A stretch of 33,805 bases of DNA from Adlercreutzia sp. ZJ304 (GCF_011039075.1 NZ_JAAKEG010000018.1:1-33805), one strand, 5' to 3'; shown: positions 8,214 to 16,792, counted from the stretch's first letter. Notes: generated by a model from the letters alone, not told the origin. A program made the numbers and translations.

Positions 8214-9188
8214 CTACATTTTCCCTTTAAGGCTGTCTGGCAACACATCAGAGAATCCCTCGCTGAACGAAGACGGCACCACCACAGTACCCTTTCCTTC
8301 TCGAAGAGATTCATTAAGTAGATGCATGGCACGAAGATGCATTGCAGCATCGTTATTCTCGTAAAGACTTTCCATATCATTCAGCATTTCAAATATATCC
8401 TGCTCAGCTTCTATCAATATGATACGGGCTTTCTTGCGCTGTTCAGCCTGAGCTTCAAGCGACATCACTTCTTGAAGATCTCTGGGCAACAAAATGTCGC
8501 GCACCTCTACAGAGAGTATGGTCACTCCCCACGGCGACACCTTCTCTTCAAGAACCTTTTTCAGTTCCCGGTCTAGCTGATCGCGCCTGATGGCAACTTC
8601 GGCTGCGCTTGCCCGTCCAATAGCATCGCGCAATGCCGTCTGCGCAGAAAGCTCTACCGCGGCGGTAAAATCTCCTACCTCTATACAGGCAGCCTCGGCG
8701 TCCCACACATGCCAAAAGAGCACAGCGTTCACATCAAGCGATACTAGGTCGGCTGTAAGAGTTTCTTCTGCACCAAACGTGGTTACGCGCATACGGGTAT
8801 CTACTCGCATGGTATTGCTCTCTATTATCGGCCACGTCCAAAACAAACCGGGACCAGCTACGCGGTTCAATTTCCCCAGTCGCAATACCACCACGCGCTC
8901 CCACTGTTGCGCAATATGACAGGAAGACACAACCAAAGCCGCCGCAATAACGCCTACAGCAATAGCTACAAGAGTCACCCTTCCCTGCAACACAAAACCG
9001 CCGATTAGGCACAATGCGAACACCAGCAAGAAAATAGCAACCGCGAACACAATAACGCCTGCGTTCGATGCCTTTTCTCCGATGACCTCTGTAACCGTAT
9101 CCGGCTTAACACGAAAGCGCTTGCCCCTAGCATCAATCTCGGTAGCAACCAAATCAGACTTTTCGCGCACTTTTCTTGATGTCCCCAT
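8214..9188 (-). CDS. SPFH/band-7 (slipin-like) membrane protein A
   Basis: 324 residues. Two hydrophobic segments (about 44-67 and 71-91) form a membrane hairpin, followed by a PHB/SPFH domain (about 96-270) that begins WERVVVLRLGKLNRVAGPGLF, the classic stomatin/slipin start. A charged helical stretch with EAQAEQRKKARIILIEAE follows, and the tail ends in the conserved VVVPSSFSEGFSD. Slipins oligomerise at membranes and scaffold other membrane proteins; many bacterial ones pair with NfeD proteases, but no NfeD gene is seen here. The N-terminal 40 residues are longer than in ordinary slipins. It lies 3 bp after the GntR gene with its own AGGGG ribosome site, and the molybdoenzyme operon follows. 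The paralogue at 28740-29717 shares the same architecture and tail, so a role tied to the oxidoreductase or to its NrfD partner is inferred. Confidence 0.9.
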   Translation of the reverse strand: MGTSRKVREKSDLVATEIDARGKRFRVKPDTVTEVIGEKASNAGVIVFAVAIFLLVFALCLIGGFVLQGRVTLVAIAVGVIAAALVVSSCHIAQQWERVVVLRLGKLNRVAGPGLFWTWPIIESNTMRVDTRMRVTTFGAEETLTADLVSLDVNAVLFWHVWDAEAACIEVGDFTAAVELSAQTALRDAIGRASAAEVAIRRDQLDRELKKVLEEKVSPWGVTILSVEVRDILLPRDLQEVMSLEAQAEQRKKARIILIEAEQDIFEMLNDMESLYENNDAAMHLRAMHLLNESLREGKGTVVVPSSFSEGFSDVLPDSLKGKM

Positions 9189-9191
9189 GTT

Positions 9192-9662
9192 TTATGCCCC
9201 TCGCGTCTTGCGTTTATTCTTCTCTTCCCTGAAATCCATGATGCGCCCACCTAGAACCGAACCTTCTCCGCCATGTTCAGCATTGAAACGAATGCGTTTT
9301 ATATAGCGAGTAAAAGTCTTTTCTATGTCGGCGTAGTCCATTCCTAATTCACGGCAGGCAGCTATCGCGTCATCTATAATTCCCTTCACTTGATCTAGCT
9401 CGTCATCGCCAAGCTTCGATGCAATATCCGTTACGAATACGCCGCGTCCGCGCGTAGATTCAAGATAGCCATCTGACACTAAGCTCAAATACGCCTTATT
9501 GACCGTGTTGTAATTTATCGAAATATCGGACGCTAAACCACGAACCGTAGGCAGCTTTTCTCCCGGCTTCAATTCGCCCGAATTTATAAGATATGCGATC
9601 CTTTGCCTTAACTGTACCCATAAAGGAATATCGCTGGATTCATCTATTTGAAACGAAATCAT
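9192..9662 (-). CDS. GntR-family transcriptional regulator, YtrA type (A)
   Basis: 156 residues. The N-terminal winged helix-turn-helix (about 10-78) contains PLWVQLRQRIAYLI, LPTVRGLASD and NYNTVNKAYLSLVSDGYL, the standard GntR pattern. It is followed by a short helical tail of about 75 residues instead of a large ligand-binding domain, which places it with YtrA-like regulators. Those commonly repress the operon that contains them, often ABC-transporter or membrane-stress genes. Here it sits between an NrfD-like gene (stop 9675, whose stop codon overlaps the AGGAGGG ribosome site) and the slipin gene. Palindromic sites at 10691-10706 and 8016-8052 are natural candidates for its operators. The paralogue at 28313 has the same recognition-helix region (NYNTV-K-Y), consistent with similar operators. 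What signal it senses is unknown. Confidence 0.9.
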   Translation of the reverse strand: MISFQIDESSDIPLWVQLRQRIAYLINSGELKPGEKLPTVRGLASDISINYNTVNKAYLSLVSDGYLESTRGRGVFVTDIASKLGDDELDQVKGIIDDAIAACRELGMDYADIEKTFTRYIKRIRFNAEHGGEGSVLGGRIMDFREEKNKRKTRGA

Positions 9663-9674
9663 AAAGTTGCCCTC

Positions 9675-10652
9675 CTACGACACAAGATATCCGATGGGCT
9701 GCATTGCCGCCTGAACTACCAAGAAACGAAGCAGAGCCCCACCAAAAAGAACACACGCAGCCGTACTCAATATAAAAAGCGCACTTGAACTAGATTTTCC
9801 CATACGCATCAGGTTCGACCTTTTTCTGGATATGGCAATATCTTGAACGAACGGCACAGCAAGCCCTATAAAAGCAAAACCAACCCAGAACGTTACAGCC
9901 AAAGGTCCCACAAGAAGACTTTCTAGGGAATCAAACGCCGCTTGACCTGTACTATCCGCAGGTCCTGCCAAGCCACCTGCCGCGCTCCATACGCTAAACA
10001 AGCAGAAGAACCCAACTGCAGCTTCTATCAATATAATAGCGGCATCAACTTTAGATAGACGCACTAAGGTGGAATAGAAGGCTGTCAGAGATCCGGATAT
10101 CAGCGAAGAACACAAAGCCAGAGCAATTCCGCAAGATAATGCCGAAAGAACAAACAGCAACACCAGCCAGAATGTATTCCAAACCGGAATAGCGCGTATA
10201 TCTGACAGCATTAATCCTGTATAAACCATTACCACGATGCTGGAGACACCAGCGATTATGCTTAGCACAGTTAAGCATTTCCTAGATATACGCATATGAC
10301 CAGCCCATAAGACGACACACAAAAGAGCCGATATAGAGCACACAATGATGAACCACGTCCCAACAGCCATATAAGTAGGAGTGGGATAAAACAACAGTAA
10401 CAAGAGTTTATCTGGACGACCAAGATCGGCCATCAGGCAAATAGCCCCCAAGAACAAAGCCCCAAGAGCGGCTATATATAACGCAGAGAAAAAACGTCTC
10501 CAAGTTTGCGCCGATGCTGAATGAATGCCATAAACAAGAAAGCGATCAATCTCGGTAGGTTCTGCCAAAAGCGCCAAAATAGAAGCGATCAAACAGCATC
10601 CGGCACCGGTGCCACCGAGAAAAAGATATGCAACTACAAGATCGCTAAACAT
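9675..10652 (-). CDS. Stand-alone NrfD-like polytopic membrane protein (A)
   Basis: 325 residues from ATG 10652, with about eight transmembrane segments. The start YLFLGGTGAGC and the motif MADLGRPD are hallmarks of the NrfD/PsrC quinol-interacting family. Unlike the anchor at 3567-4790 it is not next to its own ferredoxin subunit; it heads a unit with a GntR regulator and a slipin. An ATG at 10661 is also in frame, but AGGGG is only a base or two before it and about 10 before the second ATG, so 10652 is preferred. The paralogue at 27321-28316 keeps the same start and gene order. It may be an alternative anchor for the downstream oxidoreductase, or a quinol-state sensor for the regulator; the second is my inference. 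Confidence 0.87.
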   Translation of the reverse strand: MFSDLVVAYLFLGGTGAGCCLIASILALLAEPTEIDRFLVYGIHSASAQTWRRFFSALYIAALGALFLGAICLMADLGRPDKLLLLLFYPTPTYMAVGTWFIIVCSISALLCVVLWAGHMRISRKCLTVLSIIAGVSSIVVMVYTGLMLSDIRAIPVWNTFWLVLLFVLSALSCGIALALCSSLISGSLTAFYSTLVRLSKVDAAIILIEAAVGFFCLFSVWSAAGGLAGPADSTGQAAFDSLESLLVGPLAVTFWVGFAFIGLAVPFVQDIAISRKRSNLMRMGKSSSSALFILSTAACVLFGGALLRFLVVQAAMQPIGYLVS

Positions 10653-10690
10653 CGGTTTCATCCCCTATATGCACATCTAAATGCCCATAG

Positions 10691-10706
10691 ATTATCATAA
10701 GACAAT
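10691..10706. promoter_or_regulatory. Operator-like palindrome before the NrfD-GntR-slipin unit A
   Basis: ATTATC-ATAA-GACAAT lies 39 bp before the ATG at 10652. It matches the operator ATTGTC-N4-GACAAT of 8016-8031 at all but one arm position and closely matches the copy at 8037-8052. This supports autoregulation by the encoded GntR protein. Confidence 0.5.
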
Positions 10707-10731
10707 TCTATAAGAAACATGAAAGAGAGTC

Positions 10732-10747
10732 GTATGCCAAGGCATAC
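10732..10747. repeat. Perfect 16-bp palindrome
   Basis: GTATGCC-AA-GGCATAC is a perfect inverted repeat upstream of the divergently placed locus A operator. It may be another protein-binding site. No gene was recognised in the rest of 10653-10870; the open frames there have no family resemblance. Confidence 0.5.
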
Positions 10748-10871
10748 CCTTTGGCACAAAGCAGCGTTTGCTACGCATTGTTGCAACAGGCGCATCGCGG
10801 GCAAGCAAACGGAAAGCGGATTGACAGAAATACGTAACAAATGCGTAGCGAGAGAAATAAATTGGCAAAAA

Positions 10872-11014
10872 TGGTCAAAACTTCCGACTTTCCACTGTGA
10901 AAAGCACAAAATAGCCCCTATAGATGCATCACCAAATGCTGTTTGCCCAGTGTTCTCCATAATTCAAGCTGCCTTCATGGCAATCCGACCGTGGAAAGTC
11001 GAAAGTTTTGACCA
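10872..11014. repeat. Long inverted repeat (24-bp arms, MITE-like)
   Basis: The arm at 10872-10895 (begins TGGTCAAAAC) and the arm at 10991-11014 (begins GTGGAAAGTC) are reverse complements with a single mismatch, separated by 95 bp. No coding content is evident between them. The pattern fits a miniature inverted-repeat element or a REP-like dispersed repeat. Target-site duplications were not identified. Confidence 0.6.
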
Positions 11015-11126
11015 CTTTTCCGTAAAAAACTTTCTGAAAGCTTGTAATTGGGCGTTATGCAATTAGTTCTTTGGGCTGTAAGTGCTTAATCGCCCTTCAA
11101 ACAAAGCGCAACTTTTTGCAGTTACT

Positions 11127-11201
11127 CTAGGAAGAACGGTCGCTGCTCTTGTAAAGGTCGATCGCGGCTTGCTTTTCATCTCGGGTGTGGTGGTGATACA
11201 T
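11127..11201 (-). pseudogene. Possible transposase OrfA N-terminal fragment
   Basis: A 24-codon frame from ATG 11201 reads MYHHHTRDEKQAAIDLY and then stops. It resembles the first helix of IS3-type OrfA proteins but is far too short to be sure. It lies next to better IS debris at 11217-11373, which supports the reading. Confidence 0.3.
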
Positions 11202-11216
11202 AACCATAGAGTGGTC

Positions 11217-11293
11217 AAGATAAATTGGACACCAAGTTAAGGGTGAAAGGGGAGAGGGTAAGATAAATTAGACACCAAGTTAAGAGTGAAAGG
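11217..11293. repeat. Direct repeat of an insertion-sequence end (2 x 34 bp)
   Basis: Two copies, 11217-11250 and 11260-11293, contain GATAAATTxGACACCAAGTT and differ at two positions. This kind of end, just before a transposase start, is typical of IS3-family termini. The duplication suggests a nested or aborted insertion. Confidence 0.6.
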
Positions 11294-11301
11294 TGTTCGA
11301 T

Positions 11302-11373
11302 ATGACTCAAAGAAGGAAGTGATACGACAAGCGGTTCAAGATTATGTCCACGCTCCCATTTAGGTGCAGTTAA
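11302..11373 (+). pseudogene. Truncated IS3-family transposase OrfA remnant
   Basis: From ATG 11302 the frame reads MTQRRK, then an in-frame TGA at 11320, then YDKRFKIMSTL, before a second stop. MTxRRKYDKxFK is the usual start of IS3/IS150-type OrfA. The premature stop and the lack of any downstream transposase show that the element is dead and mostly deleted. Confidence 0.6.
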
Positions 11374-11820
11374 GTCGAGAGGTTACAGAAGTTACATTTG
11401 GCACAAAGCGCTGCCGCAATTGCAAAAAATATGAATTTTAGGGTTGACGAATTACATATTAGTTGCATAATACCTTCAATCGTAAATGAGGGAGAAATTG
11501 TACTGATGAAATTGTTGGCACATACTTTTAATTCAAATAGCAACAATGCTATTGTGCCATCACACTTCGCAAACTCCCTTTTCTCCACGACTAGCAACCG
11601 TTGCCGACGAATCATCCGTCTGCGACGACGCTGCGCGTAACAGCAAGCGATCGTTAGCTGCCTCTAGCAGGCTTCAAGGCACCCCTGCCTTGGAAAGAGT
11701 CGTGGTTTCTTTCATTTCAAAGGCTAAAAAGCGCTTTTGCGCAGCAGCCTACTACATTAAGAATAGAACTATGCCTTTCCGAAACGGGAAACCAAGAACA
11801 ACAACAAGAAAGGCATATTC
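11374..11820 (+). other. Gene-free leader region upstream of argG
   Basis: About 450 bp between the IS remnant and argG. I see a 7-bp hairpin CAAGGCA-CCCC-TGCCTTG at 11675-11692 but no convincing T-box, riboswitch or terminator. AGAAAGG at about 11808-11814 is the argG ribosome site. Open frames in this stretch show no family resemblance. Confidence 0.4.
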
Positions 11821-13209
11821 ATGAGCACTCAAAGTATCCAAAACACCACAGACGGCGCAGGCATCTCTGCAAATTCTTTCCTGCACGACACATTACAGCT
11901 TTCCGCCTCTCCTGCATCTGGCGAAAAAGAACGTGTCGTACTGGCTTATTCCGGCGGATTGGACACTTCCGTATGTATTAAATGGCTGCAAGAAGAATAC
12001 AACTTAGACGTTATAGCCGTAGTGGGCGACTTGGGTCAGGAACACGACGGCTTGGAAAAAATCAAAGCCAAAGCGCTTGCAACTGGCGCTATAGGATGTC
12101 AGGTAATAGACATGCGCGAAGCGTTTGCAAATGAATATCTTAGCTGCGCTATGGCGGCAAACGCCTTGTATGAAAACAAATATCCACTTGTAAGTGCGCT
12201 GTCGCGTCCTCTTATTGCAAAACACTTAGTATCAATTGCTCATAAATACGGTGCGAAATATATTGCGCACGGCTGCACAGGCAAAGGCAACGACCAAGTT
12301 CGCTTCGAATCGTCGGTACTTATGTTAGACCCGGCAATACAAATTCTCTCGCCAGTGCGCGACTGGGATTTAGGCTGCCGCGCCGACGAAATTGTTTGGG
12401 CTGCCGAACACGGCGTGCCCGTTGAAGCCACAGCAGACGCGCCTTATTCCATAGACGACAACTTATGGGGTCGCGCAATTGAATGCGGCGTGCTGGAAGA
12501 CCCTTGGTGCGAACCCCCAGCCGACATATGGACCATGACAACAGAACCCGCTGACGCACCCGATTGCGCAACATATGTTGACATAGATTTCGAATGCGGA
12601 ATTCCATGCGCGCTAAACGGCAAAACTATGAGTTTCCTAGAAATAATTTACGCAATGAACGAAATAGCTGGCAGCAACGGTTTTGGTCGTATCGATATGG
12701 TGGAAAACAGGCTGGTTGGCGTGAAAAGCCGCGAATGCTATGAAGCGCCCGGCGCACTTGCCCTTATAACTGCACATAAAGCGCTTGAAGACTTGTGCCT
12801 AGAGCGGGAAGTTTTGCATCACAAGTTGCCAATAGAGCAATCGTGGGCAGAATGCGTATACAACGGACTGTGGTTTTCGCCGCTTAAAGAGGCGTTCGAT
12901 GCTTTCTTAGAGCACACCCAACAATGCGTTACAGGTACAGTAAAACTGAAATTCTATAAAGGAAGTTGCACGGTAGTGGGGCGCAAAAGCACTTTCTCGT
13001 TGTACGATTACGGACTGGCAACCTACGATGCCGACGATGAATTTGACCAGCAAGCAGCCAAAGGATTTATCGACCTTCACAGCCTTCCATGTAAAGTTTG
13101 GGCAGAAAACCGCCTAGCAAACGACGCGCGTATGCCATCTTTCGCCGAGGTTGACGCTTCAAATGCAGCGTGCCACGCAAACGCAAGCACGAACGCAAAC
13201 GCAAATTAG
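11821..13209 (+). CDS. argG: Argininosuccinate synthase
   Basis: 462 residues. It joins citrulline and aspartate using ATP to give argininosuccinate. The N-type ATP pyrophosphatase P-loop is SGGLDTS (44-50). Further class I ArgG landmarks are GDLGQE, YENKYPLVSALSRPLI, HGCTGKGNDQVRFE and the DDNLWGRAIECG block. Compared with the usual length of about 400 residues it carries an N-terminal extension of about 36 residues and a low-complexity Asn/Ala tail (NANASTNANAN). ATG 11821 is supported by AGAAAGG 7 bases upstream; a later start would remove part of the extension only. argH follows after a terminator-like hairpin. With the amidinotransferase at 14758 it could regenerate arginine from ornithine-derived citrulline. 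Confidence 0.96.
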   Translation: MSTQSIQNTTDGAGISANSFLHDTLQLSASPASGEKERVVLAYSGGLDTSVCIKWLQEEYNLDVIAVVGDLGQEHDGLEKIKAKALATGAIGCQVIDMREAFANEYLSCAMAANALYENKYPLVSALSRPLIAKHLVSIAHKYGAKYIAHGCTGKGNDQVRFESSVLMLDPAIQILSPVRDWDLGCRADEIVWAAEHGVPVEATADAPYSIDDNLWGRAIECGVLEDPWCEPPADIWTMTTEPADAPDCATYVDIDFECGIPCALNGKTMSFLEIIYAMNEIAGSNGFGRIDMVENRLVGVKSRECYEAPGALALITAHKALEDLCLEREVLHHKLPIEQSWAECVYNGLWFSPLKEAFDAFLEHTQQCVTGTVKLKFYKGSCTVVGRKSTFSLYDYGLATYDADDEFDQQAAKGFIDLHSLPCKVWAENRLANDARMPSFAEVDASNAACHANASTNANAN

Positions 13210-13216
13210 CAACCTA

Positions 13217-13276
13217 TTTAAGCCCGTTAGTTTATGCCAATTGGTCAAAACTAATTAAGCGGGCTTAAAATTTTAT
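13217..13276 (+). terminator. Terminator-like hairpin between argG and argH
   Basis: A two-part stem, TTTAAGCCCG (13217-13226) with CGGGCTTAAA (13260-13269) and the inner TTAGTTT (13227-13233) with AAACTAA (13248-13254), is followed by TTTTATTT. It lies right after the argG stop, so argH may depend on read-through or on its own promoter. Confidence 0.65.
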
Positions 13277-13312
13277 TTATTAGCTCGCAAATTCGTTATA
13301 GAAGAGGAAAAT

Positions 13313-14701
13313 ATGGCACTTTGGTCGGGAAGATTTCAAGACAGCGCAAATGCATCCACGCAGCATTTTGGCGCATCGCTGCCTGTGGATAAACAACTTT
13401 ACGCACAAGATATTGCAGGCTCAAAAGCGCATGCAGCCATGCTTGCCGCCCAAGGAATTATCTCTAGCGAAGATGCCCTTGCCATATCCGCAGGTTTAGA
13501 CAGCATTAAGACAGACATAGAAGCGGGAAATTTCGCGTTCGACATAAACAACGAAGACATACATATGTCTATAGAAAGCGAGCTGATTCGCCGCATTGGA
13601 GACGCAGGGGCGCGGCTGCATACCGGGCGCTCGCGCAACGACCAAGTAGCAACCGATACGCGCCTTTATGTTAAAGAACGCGCTACTGCCTTAATGGCTG
13701 CCAATATTGAATTGCGAAGTGCACTTATCAGCCAAGCCGAAACAAACTTCAATGTAATTCTTCCCGGATATACACATCTGCAGCACGCCCAACCAATACT
13801 GTTTTCGCATCATATGCTTGCCTATGCATGGATGCTAACACGCGACTTCAAACGCCTAGAAGCAGCACGCACGTCAGCCGACGCTAATCCGCTTGGCGCA
13901 GCGGCGCTGGCAGGCACCACATACCCGCTTGATCGCTTCGCAACCACCGCCAAGCTCAACCTTGCGCGCCCTATACCCAATTCGCTAGATGCCGTGTCTG
14001 ATCGCGATTTTCTGCTCGACTTGATATATGCGTGCAGCGTATCGTGCCTGCATCTGTCTAGGCTTTGCGAAGAGCTAGTTTTGTGGTCTAGTACAGAGTT
14101 TGGGTTCATTACGTTGTCGGATGCTTATTCCACAGGCTCGTCAATAATGCCACAGAAAAAGAACCCCGACTTCGCCGAACTAATTCGAGGAAAATCTGGG
14201 CGCGTGGTGGGCGATCTTGTGGCCCTTATGATGACCTTAAAATCGCTGCCTCTAGCCTACAACAAAGACTTACAGGAAGACAAAGAAGGCGCTATTGATG
14301 CGGCAAACACGCTAGAAGATTGCTACATGTGCGCAACAGGTATGATTTCCACCATGCAAGTAAACGCAGGCGCAATGTTTGCACAAGCCAAAAAAGGCTA
14401 CCTAGCTGCCACTGATGTGGCTGATTATCTAGCGAAAAAAGGTATGCCATTTAGGCATGCTCACGAAGCAGTAGGTCATTTGGTTTTACTGTGCGAACAG
14501 CGCAAATGCGATTTGGAAGATTTAAGTTTGGAAGACTTCAAAGCCGAAAGCGAACTTTTCGAAGCTGACATTGTTGATGCCTTAAATTTGGAAGCTATCG
14601 TAGCAGCTAGAAACACATATGGCGGAACAGCCCACGAAGCGGTGCGCGCGCAGCTGCAAGAAATACAAGCCGCAATCCAGCAAGACAAAAGCCTGCTATA
14701 A
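13313..14701 (+). CDS. argH: Argininosuccinate lyase
   Basis: 462 residues, the normal length. It splits argininosuccinate into arginine and fumarate in the cytoplasm and belongs to the fumarase/aspartase superfamily. The superfamily signature GSSIMPQKKNPD is at 275-286, with TGRSRNDQ at 104-111 and the THLQHAQP histidine block at 154-161. GAAGAGG lies about 5 bases before ATG 13313. It converges on the amidinotransferase gene, with the shared terminator at 14706-14727 between them. Confidence 0.97.
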   Translation: MALWSGRFQDSANASTQHFGASLPVDKQLYAQDIAGSKAHAAMLAAQGIISSEDALAISAGLDSIKTDIEAGNFAFDINNEDIHMSIESELIRRIGDAGARLHTGRSRNDQVATDTRLYVKERATALMAANIELRSALISQAETNFNVILPGYTHLQHAQPILFSHHMLAYAWMLTRDFKRLEAARTSADANPLGAAALAGTTYPLDRFATTAKLNLARPIPNSLDAVSDRDFLLDLIYACSVSCLHLSRLCEELVLWSSTEFGFITLSDAYSTGSSIMPQKKNPDFAELIRGKSGRVVGDLVALMMTLKSLPLAYNKDLQEDKEGAIDAANTLEDCYMCATGMISTMQVNAGAMFAQAKKGYLAATDVADYLAKKGMPFRHAHEAVGHLVLLCEQRKCDLEDLSLEDFKAESELFEADIVDALNLEAIVAARNTYGGTAHEAVRAQLQEIQAAIQQDKSLL

Positions 14702-14705
14702 AAAA

Positions 14706-14727
14706 GGGGCAGCCGCATCGCTGCCCC
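14706..14727 (-). terminator. Rho-independent terminator shared by argH and the amidinotransferase gene
   Basis: The stem GGGGCAGC / GCTGCCCC with a 6-base loop is preceded on the plus strand by a run of A, giving a T-run on the minus strand. It is therefore a strong terminator for the minus-strand amidinotransferase gene and a weaker one for argH. Confidence 0.85.
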
Positions 14728-14757
14728 AGAGTTTCCCAGTTTGAAGAGATTGAAGAT

Positions 14758-15903
14758 TTAGCTCCACATCTCCGGACGCACCAGCGTGGGGTCTGCAACT
14801 CGGTTCGGGAAGTAGTCTTCGCAGCCACCTTCACGATAAACGTCGGCAGTACAGCAATGCAAACCGCCACCGAACGGATAAGCATCACGCAGATCACAGG
14901 GGATAACGTTCATGCCCAATTTATCCATCTGCTCCATCTGGTAAACCTCAGAAGCCTCTACAACTACAGTCTTAGGATCAAGTACCAAGCAGTTCATAGA
15001 CAGCCATACAGAGCTGTAGCACAGTTCAGGCGGCTCAGTATGAGCAGGTTTTGCAGCCTCTACTATTTGCCAGTCGTTAGCCTCAAAAATAGCGCGCTGC
15101 TCTGCAGGCAACGGGCGCACAGGGTTGTTAATTATCAGACCCGGACGCAGCGGCACAAACGTTGCGTCGATATGAATAGGATACGGATCGCCCGGGAAGT
15201 TTACAGCGTGAATACGCAGCTCTGGATGATAACGCTGCATCCAATCCATAGCGGCGCGGTTGGTGGTTAAACCATGCTGTACAAAAATATCTTTGCCCAT
15301 ACGCATCCAGTCGGCGGCATCCCACATAGGCTCAACTTCGGTAGTAACGAAGTCTTTGTTGGCGGTGCGCACTAGACGCTCTTCTAGCGTAATAGACTCG
15401 TCGTAGTAGTTATGCTTGTAAGACTTATCGGTTAAGCGCGGACGCGGTGCTTGAGTCCACTTGAAATCGGGGTCTTCCTCGAAATATTTCTCCATCAGCG
15501 GCCAGTAAGCCAAGTATTCGAAGTAACGACAACGGAACGATTGCGCTGCTGCCATAATTTCGTTACCAATAGTAAGAAGAACATCGCGCGGAGGCATGCA
15601 GCCCATCATAGAATCGTTCGTGAAATCGGGCGTAGCAATTTTCTGGTTCCACTGTAGCGGGGTCGGGCGATCTACCTTAATCCCACGATCCTCAAGAATC
15701 TTCACCAAGCGATCGAGAGCCTCGTTGCCTTTCTCAACTGTGCGCAGCGGACGCAAACCCCACATACCGCGCATATCAGAATCTACTGGCACCTTCTCAG
15801 ATGTAGCAGGCTCTTCTGGCGGGATCATACCGTTATCGCAGCGGCCAACTATAACATGCTTCAGCGGATCCCAATCGTTCCATGAATTCACGATTTTCGG
15901 CAT
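14758..15903 (-). CDS. Glycine amidinotransferase-like (AGAT family) enzyme
   Basis: 381 residues. Family landmarks are VNSWNDWDPLKHVIVGR near the N-terminus, MRMGKDIFVQHG (D205), PIHIDATF (H244) and FGGGLHCCTADV (C350). By family knowledge the Asp, His and Cys form the catalytic set and the Cys carries the amidino group taken from arginine. AGAT makes guanidinoacetate plus ornithine; relatives use inosamine phosphate or lysine as acceptors, so the acceptor is not certain. ATG 15903 has AAAGGA 7 bases upstream; the in-frame start at 15921 lacks this. The downstream terminator and convergent argGH place it in an arginine-metabolism cluster, next to a polar amino-acid ABC transporter on the same strand. 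In this neighbourhood ArgG/ArgH could rebuild arginine if the ornithine product is carbamoylated elsewhere. Confidence 0.85.
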   Translation of the reverse strand: MPKIVNSWNDWDPLKHVIVGRCDNGMIPPEEPATSEKVPVDSDMRGMWGLRPLRTVEKGNEALDRLVKILEDRGIKVDRPTPLQWNQKIATPDFTNDSMMGCMPPRDVLLTIGNEIMAAAQSFRCRYFEYLAYWPLMEKYFEEDPDFKWTQAPRPRLTDKSYKHNYYDESITLEERLVRTANKDFVTTEVEPMWDAADWMRMGKDIFVQHGLTTNRAAMDWMQRYHPELRIHAVNFPGDPYPIHIDATFVPLRPGLIINNPVRPLPAEQRAIFEANDWQIVEAAKPAHTEPPELCYSSVWLSMNCLVLDPKTVVVEASEVYQMEQMDKLGMNVIPCDLRDAYPFGGGLHCCTADVYREGGCEDYFPNRVADPTLVRPEMWS

Positions 15904-15995
15904 GAATGATTCCTTTCTCAATCGTGTACAAATACCAGCGAAGATTATGCCACTTTTTGCGCTTCAAGACAGTTAAAACACGCATAAATAAATGT

Positions 15996-16020
15996 GGACG
16001 AAGCTAATAAAACTTCGTCC
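15996..16020 (-). terminator. Probable terminator of the ABC transporter operon
   Basis: The stem GGACGAAG / CTTCGTCC (15996-16003, 16013-16020) has a 9-base loop and, on the minus strand, is followed by an AT-rich TTTATTTAT tract. It lies 38 bp after the ATPase stop. Confidence 0.6.
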
Positions 16021-16057
16021 AGCTTATTTCGGCAATTGTAATAGCTAATTGAAATTG

Positions 16058-16792
16058 CTAAGCAATATGCCCCAAGAAATTTTTGGTCCGCTGATGCTGC
16101 GGATGGTCAAACACTTGCTCGGGCGTTCCCTCTTCCACAATTAAACCGCCATCCATAAATATGACGCGGTCAGCCACGTCACGCGCAAAACCCATTTCGT
16201 GTGTAACCACAATCATAGTCATGCCTTCAGCAGCAAGATTGCGCATAACGCTTAAAACGTCGCGCACCAACTCTGGGTCAAGCGCACTGGTAGCCTCATC
16301 AAACAGCATAACGTGCGGATTCATGGCAAGAGCACGCGCAATCGCCACACGCTGCTGCTGTCCACCCGATAACTCGGCAGGCTTATAATCTACTCTCTCC
16401 CCAAGCCCAACCTCGGTCAGGCGCTCAATTGCAATTTTCTCGGCTTCTTCGGCAGAACGCTTCAACACTTTACGCTGCGCCAACATAACGTTCTTTTTTG
16501 CCGTAAGATTCGGAAACAAGTTAAAGCTCTGAAACACCATGCCAAGACGAGAGCGCACTTCATTCAAATTCGTATGCTTGTCGCACACATCTATGTCTTC
16601 AAACCAGATATGCCCCGATGTAGGCGTTTCTAGCCTGTTAATACAGCGCAGCATAGTAGATTTGCCCGACCCTGAAGGCCCAAGTATAACCACCACTTCG
16701 CCACGCTCTACTGTTAGGTTTATGTCGCGCAGCACTACATTATCGCCAAAACGCTTCTCTAAATTTTGAATGCGAATGACAGGTTCAGACAT
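16058..16792 (-). CDS. Polar amino-acid ABC transporter ATP-binding protein (GlnQ/ArtP-like)
   Basis: 244 residues. Walker [10 protein letters not shown] (38-46), a Q-loop in VFQSFNLFP, the signature LSGGQQQR (141-148), Walker [13 protein letters not shown] (161-172) and the switch-loop His in VVTHEMGF are all intact. It powers uptake with the permease at 16792-18291. The start codon overlaps the permease stop (TAATG), showing translational coupling. The family imports polar or basic amino acids; arginine or a guanidino compound would fit the neighbours, but this is inference. Confidence 0.95.
   Translation of the reverse strand: MSEPVIRIQNLEKRFGDNVVLRDINLTVERGEVVVILGPSGSGKSTMLRCINRLETPTSGHIWFEDIDVCDKHTNLNEVRSRLGMVFQSFNLFPNLTAKKNVMLAQRKVLKRSAEEAEKIAIERLTEVGLGERVDYKPAELSGGQQQRVAIARALAMNPHVMLFDEATSALDPELVRDVLSVMRNLAAEGMTMIVVTHEMGFARDVADRVIFMDGGLIVEEGTPEQVFDHPQHQRTKNFLGHIA

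Noticed and set aside
10719-11066. Open frame of 115 codons (+) upstream of locus A
   Set aside because: It lies over the long inverted repeat, has no family resemblance and no good ribosome site; a frame on the opposite strand is equally open.
11374-11820. T-box, riboswitch or ArgR site in the argG leader
   Set aside because: No T-box core, no recognised riboswitch fold and no convincing ARG box pair; only one small hairpin.
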